From Trichosphaerium sp. ATCC 40318 (taxonomy: Eukaryota > Discosea > Flabellinia > Trichosidae): a stretch of 64,000 nucleotides of DNA. A program made the translations under genes and the position numbers. Positions 56,386 through 64,000 of the stretch are shown one piece after another. The first letter of the stretch is position 1. Every line of letters starts with the position of its first letter. The notes below the pieces were generated by a model, which searched no databases, was not told the origin of the DNA, and saw only the letters and a list, made by a program, of their open reading frames with translations. The DNA is taken from assembly GCA_038496445.1 (NCBI GenBank), contig JALMLS010000304.1:496001-560000 (forward strand). Reading direction: 5' to 3'.

Positions 56386-58130
56386 CTAAATAGAATTGTC
56401 TCTATATTTTTCTATTTGCTTTACCGCAAGCGGGTACACTGTTTCGTGCGCTGTATATCCTAACGTAAAGTCCATGTGGCCAAAAGACTACCAAAGAAGT
56501 AAAGAAGTAGAAAACAAGAAATTCTTACCGGTTCATTGTGAACATATGGTTCTACAGGTAAACGAGATAGAAGCGTTTGAACATCCTTTGGATCAGCTAT
56601 AATGTATTAGAGCTCGAAGAAAGTCGCCTACAATAGTACCCAAACCATCCAAAGTACCCGTAAACATCGCAACAGGTAAGTCTCTACAAAAACTGTAAGT
56701 TTCTTTTTCACTATGTATTTGATGGAGTACCTTGGAAATTTCGACAAGTCGTAAATAGGTGGTACTAGTTGACCATACACTATCAAGTTCTTGACTGAGC
56801 CATAATCATACATTTCAAAAGCGTTAGAGAAAACACCTTGTGCCCTAAAGAGAGTTTTAAAGAGAATGTAGACAAATATCTTACCAGTGGATGAGGTTTT
56901 TTGTGGATGTGGGTGCAGGCTCGAACTTTGTGTAAAACGGAATCTGAGATCTGTTTTTGTACGTGAAATCGCCGCTGAGTGCGACAAACAAGAATTCACA
57001 TGCACTAACTCAGCGATTTAGTAGAAGAAAAAGTATTGAAACAAGTTTGAAGGTTTCTGTAAACTAACATACGGGGGATTTATAGTGCATAAGTTAGGTA
57101 TAAGTGCCTTCAATAGAGTGGGGACGTTTACTTGACGGACGCTTAAGATAAAGGCATTAGATTGACAATTTACTTCAATAACTTTTTTTCAAAAAGTGAC
57201 AAGTTTACCCTAACAGTTGAAGAAGCGGTCCCAAGTCAATGGCAGCAAGCAATCTATAGATTTGTACTGTAATATGTGTAACCCAAGCTACAGGAGCGAA
57301 GCAGATAAACACGGATACCATTTTGGCTGTCGAAGGCTCCAAGAAGCCCGAAAAAGCCTGTACAGTGCCCTAGAAGAACAGCCATTAGTAAAGAAAAAAA
57401 AAGTTCGCATTGTGCCTGTGAGTGACCCATGTATGGTATCTTTTTCTGACCTGTTGCTCTTGTAACATACAGCAACTGGGCAGGCAAATCATATTTTGCC
57501 ATGTCATCCCAACTACATACGAAGTAAGAGAGGAAATTCAACTTTAGTTTTCCACCTGAAATCCCAAAACTTGTCATCCTTGGGCGTGTATTTCACATGC
57601 TCCATGCTGATGCCATTACCGCGACTGTTACCCAACCTATGATAGAAAAATAGAGTTATTCTTCCGCTACATAGTGTCGGGGAACAATTACCAAACGTCA
57701 TAGCCAAGATCGGCCAAGTAAAATGCCAAACCTTCAGGAGGAGGGTTTGCTACAGCCGCAAACCTAATAAGAGCGTAATCACGTGATTGGTTTTCGAAAA
57801 AAGAAAAAGCCGTGCGATGAATCAAACAAGCCGTGTTGAAATAGTACAGCTCCTTTTGTAGCATTGACAGACCTCCCATGAGGAATACGCTTTTAGACAA
57901 AGTAAACTACTAATATTGGCCGTGTATTTGGTTACGTACGTTCATAGTGAGTATATATCCATCGTCTGTGGTAACTTTATGCTCTTCTGCCGGCTATTGA
58001 TATTATTGTCAATTAACAGTCATAGCGCACGTACGTAGCCTTGATATTTAATTATTTCCGTTACACTTTTGCCATTTTGAGCGTATACAACGTACAGAGC
58101 TACAAGTAAAACAAATGTACAAGCTTTCAT
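56386..58130 (-). CDS. acid lipase (lysosomal acid lipase / gastric lipase family)
   Basis: These enzymes hydrolyse triacylglycerols and sterol esters in lysosomes or outside the cell. The protein starts with a signal peptide (MKACTFVLLVALYVVYA). The family N-terminal block EEHKVTTDDGYILTM follows, then LAFYLADLGYDVW, the GNSRGNG oxyanion segment, DKFWDFSWDDMAKYDLPA and the nucleophile elbow GHSQ near 57440. The C-terminal end holds GHMDFTLG, with the catalytic His, near 56495. About seven short introns. A CACGTGAT site lies in one intron at about 57780. Together with the ML protein and the LCAT-like enzyme this suggests active endosomal lipid digestion. Confidence 0.88.
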
Positions 58131-58193
58131 GACAGTTCAAAAAAAGTTAAAACTGGCCTTAAGTAACACAGCATTCTAAGCAAATCTTAGTTA

Positions 58194-58760
58194 TTAACTT
58201 CCATGTAGCAATGCCTCCAGAGGTGTTGTACCCATTACCACGCCTGTTCCTTCACCTTTGAGACAGTTGCAATCTTGCGATGTTGTGAAATTAATAAAAA
58301 CTAACAACTCTACAAAAAGCACTTTATTTTTTACATGTCTTTTTGAAAAGAATCACGTTCCGTTAGATGCGTGTACATTAGGGAATACCTTTGGAGCAAT
58401 TATCTCAATGACGAACGCACCAAGTAAGTCAAATCTAACTGAGGTTAGCACAAAATTGTTAGGTTGCACAGAATAGTACATTCCAACGAACATGTCTACG
58501 GCAGAGAGTTCACCAAGCAAGTATTGCCCTCAGGCCAAAGCCTTCTATAGTACTGGCCACTGGTAGATGCCCATTTTTTTGAATACTTCTCAACAAGGCT
58601 TGATTTGACTGCTTTGATTCCGTCTACCTCATATGGCAAAAATCGCCAACATTTGCAGGCTAACAAAACACTGACAAATCACTGTTGATGCATTCTATGT
58701 AACTTGGATTGATGCATTGATCTCCCAATATTGTTTTCACAGAAAACGACAGCGTATCTT
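58194..58760 (-). CDS. unrecognised protein, 5' end uncertain
   Basis: Several minus-strand segments read as good coding sequence: one near 58750-58690 with two Cys residues; one near 58640-58520 with Lys/Tyr/Trp (YEVDGIKAVKSSLVEKYSKKW); one near 58500-58390 with FDLLGAFVIEIIAPKVFP; and a last one with CNCLKGEGTG and a stop at 58194. Donors and acceptors of normal type lie between them. No start codon is evident between the first segment and the GST stop at 58788, so the 5' end is open. No family recognised. Confidence 0.4.
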
Positions 58761-58787
58761 CAAAATAGCTAATTTATTTGAGTACAC

Positions 58788-59553
58788 CTAAGCATCAATC
58801 CATTGCTTGATAGGCGCTAGAGAAATAACAGCATTGTACATCTTGCTGAGACGAGGTACAGGTTTGAGGTCGAGAGAATCAGGTACGGTCAAAGACACAT
58901 CTCTTATCATTGACGCGACCAGAACATCGGCGAATGAAACATCCTTGCCTGCATAACAGTTAACAACACTGAACAAGAACGAATAATATTGTTCCTGAGA
59001 AGTAATCACCCTCAGTTTGACCCAAGATAGTATCGAAAGCTTTCAGTTGAGTTTTTTGATACTCAGCAAACTTTTTCTTATCTCCACCTGCCAATACAAC
59101 AGGTACCCAAGCATCACGGTAAGAAACGTACGCAGACGCGGCTCTATCAGTGTGATAGTCCTTAATGTCATCAACGCCGTATTTACCCAGTTTTTTTGCC
59201 AAGTATCTAATCATTGGTACGTGCTCGCACATGTTAAGACCTGGTTACTTGGTTAGGTGTATACAAACGAGCAATCCCCTTACCGTTTAGGTGCAAGATT
59301 GGGACACCACCAAAAGGATTTGCTCCGCTGCTAATAATCTCTTCTTTTTTAGAGCCCCAAGCGCCTGGGAAGTCAATAATCTCTTCAGTAAACTTGATAC
59401 CGTTTAATAACATGTAGAATCTAAACAGTGTTGTTAGCTGATTGTGTAGTTGTAGATAGCATACCTGACTGGACCACCGCGTCCGCCTAGTTTCCCCAGT
59501 TGAATGTAAGTGAGTTTAGGAGTACATCCGATTTTATCGTTTGCTGTTGTCAT
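58788..59553 (-). CDS. glutathione S-transferase (sigma-like)
   Basis: GSTs join glutathione to electrophiles in the cytosol. The N-terminal thioredoxin-like half has LTYIQLGKLGGRGGPVRFYM, with the Tyr at the catalytic place, and a GGVPILH motif with the conserved cis-Pro. The helical half has a long helix with TDRAASAYVSYRD and the family motif SFADVLVASM near 58930 (N-capping box region). The start ATG is at 59553 and the stop at 58788. Three to four short introns. The assignment to the sigma/mu-like side rather than theta is by general resemblance. Confidence 0.83.
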
Positions 59554-60093
59554 TGTTGTTGTAGTTTTTGATTTTGATTGTTTAATGACCCACAAAGATA
59601 GTCATTCGATTCTCCATTTAGAAATCATTCCGCGGTAAACCATTATTGTGTACTAACACGTAATACGAATAATCATGGTATGGTAAGCACTATAGTTATT
59701 ATTTTAGTTTGGGTTGGTGGTATTTGGATTCTCCTCGGGTCGCTTTCCTAATTTAGAAGTTGACCCTCGTGATTTTTCAAAAATGGGTACGCACCCATTA
59801 CGTGTAATCTTACGTGTAACAAGTTGCCATATGTTGCTCAACAAAGCCATTAATGCATTAAAAGGAATATATATGACGCTGCTTAGTTTGTTGTGATTGT
59901 TGGGTTGTATCTTTTTCTTCTATTCTTGCAAGTTTACTGGCTAAACCGTCACCTGATTCTCGAATCTCGTTACCTTTGACACCACCGTAATTCGCTACGG
60001 TAGGACTATTTCAATTGTCTTCACAGCAAGCTCGCCTTAATTAGCTAGAATAAGTACGAATTTGTCACATATTGTCGTGTAAACAGCATTATT
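59554..60093. other. intergenic, possible short plus-strand ORF
   Basis: About 540 bp. A 60-codon plus ORF at 59714-59896 has moderately coding-like sequence, and a GTACGC donor lies within it. No partner exon or family was found, so it is not called as a gene. Confidence 0.3.
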
Positions 60094-61386
60094 ATGGCCG
60101 ACGTCACTAAAAATGAGCGCACCTTTGGTGACAGAGCTAAATCCTTTGCCTCCGATGTGTTAATGGGCGGTGTAAGCGCTGCGACGAGTAAAACACTTGT
60201 AGCGCCGATTGAACGCGTAAAGCTACTTCTACAGACACGTCCGGGGCAATATAAAGGTATTAGAGACTGTGTATCCAAAACATATCACAAGGACGGTTTT
60301 TGGCAGTTCTGGCGCGGAAACGGGACTAACGTTGGACGTTACTTCCCTACACAAGCGTTAAATTTTGGATTCAAAGATATCTATCGCGGTATTGCTTACC
60401 AAGGCAAAGATCCCAGCGAATTTGGATACTATGAACTGGTAAGCGAACATGACACTACAATTTTCATCAAACTGTTCCCAACACCCAAGTTGTAGTCTCA
60501 TCCTTGTTTCTACGCTTAAAAACACTTTGCAGGCTGCTCGGAATATGGCTGTGGGAGGTATGGCTGGATTTACGTCTGCGTGCTGTTGTTACCCTCTGGA
60601 TCTCGCCAGAACAAGACTTGCAGCAGATACTGGTACGTGTCCACGTGTTTTACCTCACGACCAAGAGAGCAAACCACGTACAAATTAGTTGTAAGGTTCT
60701 CACTTTTTACACTTATAAACTTTCTACTTTTGTAGAAATTTCGCCAACCTTTTGCCAAAACGTAAAAGTATCTTAGGCACAGTAAAACAATTCCAAGGCT
60801 TCTTTGATGTACTCCGAAAAACTGGTCAAGAAGGCGGTAAGTAAAACGCATGCTCTAAAGAACGTGCAATGTTTGCCCTTTAGAGTACATGCTAATAATG
60901 CTCAAAAGGGTTTCGAGCATACTATAGAGGCTTTGGTATTTCTATTCTAGGCATTGTTCCTTATAGGGCATTGTACTTTGGAGGTTACGATACTATAAAG
61001 TCAATAGTCATTACAGAACCAGAGCACAATAATTTTTGGCGCAAATGGGCTATCAGTCAGACAACTACTGTTATAGCACAATATGTTGTCTATCCTGTGG
61101 ATACAATACGAAGGAACCAAATGACTCATGGACATAAACTAGAGTTTAGTTCAAGGTTCTTCAGCATCATAGACATTTAGCATAAACTAATGTGATGTAG
61201 TTACCGTACAATGAAAACGCTAGTAGCACGGAAAGGTATGATGGGGTTGTATCAAGGAGGTACGGGATGTTACTTTAAGTTAAATGCTGATGTATTTGTT
61301 AAGCGTTGGCAAACACCTTTAGAGCAACTGGTGGAGCATTGACAATTGTGTTTTATGATGAGTTAAAACAGTTTACTGGTCTCTAA
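60094..61386 (+). CDS. mitochondrial ADP/ATP carrier-like protein (SLC25) with altered signature
   Basis: Three mitochondrial carrier repeats are present. Their signatures read [21 protein letters not shown] and [11 protein letters not shown]. Other adenine nucleotide translocator blocks are [50 protein letters not shown] and, in the last exon, [22 protein letters not shown] carriers exchange cytosolic ADP for matrix ATP across the inner membrane. In canonical carriers the third repeat holds RRRMMM; here it is RRNQMT. Overall similarity still puts it in the ADP/ATP branch. Seven exons or so, with short introns. A small leader precedes the first helix. Confidence 0.86.
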
Positions 61387-61448
61387 ATTTTCTTTATTTT
61401 TTGCCTTCACCATTCACTAACAGCATGATATACATCTCTGTGCCATCT

Positions 61449-61842
61449 TTACTCATTAGTCGTGATGGAAGTCCTAACACATGGTGGATTGTTACATTCG
61501 CTATGAACCTTAACTGTATTTACTTTTGTTCCAATCAATAACACGTTCAACTACTTATAAATGACTTGATTGCTCAGCCATTTTAAATGCATGAGACTGT
61601 TTCTGTTTAACAGTTTTAAGCTCAAGATTACTTCGCTTTTGTTCACAAAAGTTCTAGGCCGGCTTCAACAACGTGAACTCTTGTGATGGATTCACTAAAT
61701 TTTCGCTATTGGCACAATAACTCTAACCAACGGTGGTAACTAATCAAACTGTAACATCTTGAGCCCAAGTTGTTTATCAGAAACGCATTTACAATTCAGC
61801 TAAACCGAGATTGGCGGCCTCGGCATTCTAATAATATTCCAT
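61449..61842 (-). CDS. possible small Cys-containing protein
   Basis: Between the carrier and the glycohydrolase, minus-strand exons can be joined as follows: a segment near 61700 (SYCANSEN), an intron with a GTGAAT donor, a Lys/Gln-rich segment near 61600, an intron with a GTCATT donor, and an end with two Cys residues and a stop at 61449. The first exon near 61842 did not join in phase. Several Cys residues are spaced in a way that could suit a small mitochondrial protein. No family recognised. A competing frame ends at 61394. Confidence 0.25.
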
Positions 61843-61895
61843 TGTCGTTACTGAGTCAAGTCATAAACGTCTATTTAGAACCGTTGTAACCACAA

Positions 61896-63668
61896 ATGGA
61901 ACCTGAAAGATGTAAAGCCGTGTTAGACCGCATTTCTGGTAGTTTGATAGGTCTTGCTTGTGGCGATGCCTTTGGCTTCCCAGTTGAAGGTGTGTATTAT
62001 ATACGCGTAGAAACGCTAAAAAGAGTATGTTTAGGCTTAACAACAGATAAAGTAATACAAAAGCTGTGTCTACCGAGCCAATACCAGCCAAAAAATATGT
62101 GGGACACGTCTGCACTTAATTTTTCAGGCACAGAAGAAGAAGCACCAACACCTTCATTTATTGTGCGCGTTACAACTTCAAATGCAATTTCTTAACTTTT
62201 TGGTTTAGGAATTTGATAGTGGCCCGCCTGGTACTTATAGTGATGATACACAGTTTGCTCTCATCTTGCTACAATCTATTTTCGAGGTACGCACGTTGCC
62301 CACGTGCACTTTATTTTTAAAAGGAGAGTTCGCTAAAGCTTGTAACACCTTTTGCTTAGAAAGGCAAGTTTGACCCGAAGCGTACCGCTGAGGTTTTTGT
62401 ACATATGACACAATGCAAGGGTATGTTGAGGGGATGGGGATTACTCAGGTATGAGTTTAAAAAGAGGTTGTGAAAAAATGTTAACGTTGTATTTTTAAAG
62501 AGGTACTGGAAAGAATGCAAGAAGAGCTATCAAAAATATGGGAATTGGATTATCTTGGAAAGAGTGTGGACAAGATTCTGCAGGTAAACATAATAATACA
62601 ATCTAATTTTCAGCGAGTGCAACTACTGATAAGACCTCCTTTGGAGTATTTTGTTGAAGAATTTTTGGTTGTTAACTTGTTTTATTAGGTAATGGTTCTG
62701 CAATGCGAGTTGGTCCCCTTGGTGCTTATTATGCTTCTAAGACTGAGGAGGAGTTACTTCACAACGTAACACTGTCAAGTTTCTTGACACATCGGCACGT
62801 TGCTTCTTTTTTGTTTTTTCTTACCCATTTCTTTAGTGATCCACGTGGAATTGTTGCTGGCGTAGCTGTAGCGTTTGGAGTTAGATATCTTGTAAATCTT
62901 CCAGAAGGTAAAGAAGGTACTATATTACTTTTTGAACTAGTGCTTCTTTGTTGCGTAATAGCTAAAACATTTGTTTTAGAGGATGAAGAATTTTCTGCCA
63001 AAGATTTTATTACATACGTTGCAGAAAAATGTGTTTACGCTGAAGAATACCTCTTGTCAGAATGGAAAGCCTTGTTAAAGCCAGTTGTAAACTCTGATAA
63101 AGTGGATAATGATTTAAAGAATCAAAGAAATGGCAGAAATCAACCGCTACAACCTATTCATCAGTTTAGCTCATGTTTCTCAAAACTTAAAAGACTGATC
63201 ACTATGGACTTTGGCAAAGCTACAACAAATATCACAAAACAAGCGCGTAAAGTATCTGGAACGAAAGGACTTCATCCTTGTCAGGGATTTGCACTATGTT
63301 CTGTAATTACTGCATTTTTAGCTGTTTGTCAAGCTGAAAAATTCGAAGATGCTGTGATAAATGTTGTTCAGCTAGGGCAAGATACTGACACGTGCGTCAT
63401 ACATAACTCATACGTGTTGGTCTCTAATGTATTTTTAAGCTGTGGAGCTATTGCTGGTACCCTTGCTGGTGCAAGGTTTGGTCTCTCAGAAATTCCTGCT
63501 GTTTGGAAAGATAATCTAATAAACTCCAAAGAGTTATTAACAAAAGCTCAAGATATTGGTAAGCTATCACTATCATTGGCCGACAAGGACAAAATATCAT
63601 CTGTACATACATTAGATCATTTAATTGCAATGGAAAGCTTAGATTACTTCGCAGAAACATCAAAATAG
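61896..63668 (+). CDS. ADP-ribosylglycohydrolase (DraG/ARH family)
   Basis: These magnesium enzymes remove ADP-ribose from proteins or other acceptors. Motifs in order: GSLIGLACGDAFGFPVEG at the start, GTYSDDTQFALILL near 62240 with two metal ligands, GNGSAMRVGPLG near 62700, and LGQDTDTC...GAIAGTLAGARFG near 63390-63470 with the second pair of metal-binding Asp residues. Short introns split the N-terminal half. In the last 960 bp one long frame stays open, yet parts of it (about 62795-62835, 62910-62980 and 63395-63440) look like introns kept in frame, because family sequence continues across them. The C-terminus is a charged helix ending at 63668. Confidence 0.88.
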
Positions 63669-63858
63669 AATAAATAAAACAATGTACTATAAATCGTTTT
63701 GTAAGCTTGTTTGTCCTGACGGTCATAGAAGTCCAAATAATTTAGTTCTCCGCAACTGAACATAACTAGAATCTTGAAAGACCCCTTTCGGCTGTGAGTG
63801 ACTTCTACTAAAGAAATAGCGAAAAGCAAAGTGTCAATTTGAAATAAGCATTTATTCT

Positions 63859-64000
63859 TTAGAACAAAGGATCAAATCCGGCATTTACGTTCACAGATGC
63901 ATCTACAGTGGCTTCTCCACCAAATTCTTGATCACCTTGGCCGGAGCCAAGAGGTGCAAAGAAGTCATCATTAGGGTTAGCTAAAACAAAAAGAGTCAGA
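63859..64000 (-). CDS. C-terminal end of a gene running off the window
   Basis: The last exon runs from 63980 to a stop at 63859, with a TTTTAG acceptor just upstream. It encodes an acidic, Gly/Asn-rich tail with NPNDDFFAPLG and a final DPLF. Short Asp-Pro-Leu/Phe motifs of this type bind clathrin or adaptor appendages, so an endocytic protein is possible. The rest lies outside the window. Confidence 0.4.
   Translation of the reverse strand, partial: LTLFVLANPNDDFFAPLGSGQGDQEFGGEATVDASVNVNAGFDPLF

Noticed and set aside
1-64000. Bacterial or viral origin, operons, CRISPR
   Set aside because: Spliceosomal introns occur in nearly every gene, and there are no ribosome-binding sites, repeat-spacer arrays or viral hallmark genes.

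Overview
The window is nuclear DNA from a unicellular eukaryote. Almost every gene is cut by many short GT-AG introns, typically 40-90 bp. Introns often start GTACG and usually carry a CTAAT/CTAAC-like branch site. Intergenic gaps are short and poly-A/T rich, and the base composition is AT-rich. The gene set is that of a free-living aerobic protist: haem A synthase, an ADP/ATP-type carrier, the GPI-anchor pathway, IRE1, a retromer-type sorting nexin, lysosomal lipid enzymes and a secreted beta-helix protein. An ARA6-like Rab and a CinA-nucleotidyltransferase fusion are both known from plants and some other protists, but I cannot fix the lineage from sequence alone. Gene models were built by hand by joining open frames across splice sites. 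Outer limits are good where the protein family is clear; internal junctions are only partly checked.

Layout, 0-14 kb: NOC3 (-), phosphatidylserine synthase-like enzyme (+), a small basic protein (-), an M3 oligopeptidase (-), an unrecognised probable mitochondrial protein (+), and COX15 (-). 14-24 kb: a LIV-1 ZIP zinc transporter with EF-hands (+), a small unknown (+), the TFIIA small subunit (+), and PIG-O (-), one of whose introns contains a complete Rab gene on the opposite strand; then a BTB/KCTD protein (+). 24-36 kb: LanC-like protein (+), glyoxalase/VOC protein (+), a basic protein (-), LCAT/phospholipase A2-like enzyme (-), inosine/xanthosine triphosphatase-like protein (+), and IRE1 (+). 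36-45 kb: a degenerate Ras-like protein (-), an ankyrin/F-box protein (-), an inverted-repeat zone with a broken ORF, several unrecognised genes, and a PX-BAR sorting nexin (-). 45-64 kb: M1 aminopeptidase (+), TTD14-like ATPase/triphosphate-tunnel protein (+), CinA-nucleotidyltransferase (-), beta-helix/Cys-rich membrane protein (-), ML-domain lipid-binding protein (-), acid lipase (-), unknown (-), glutathione S-transferase (-), ADP/ATP-type carrier (+), ADP-ribosylglycohydrolase (+), and the end of another gene (-).

Several genes share compartments. PIG-O, PS synthase and IRE1 act at the ER. The acid lipase, ML protein and LCAT/PLA2-like enzyme are probable lysosomal or secreted lipid handlers. 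COX15, the carrier and possibly the M3 peptidase are mitochondrial. There is no operon logic: neighbours sit on both strands, often with very small gaps, with two convergent stop codons overlapping at 42669-42672 and one gene nested inside another. No rRNA, tRNA, CRISPR array or intact transposon was recognised.
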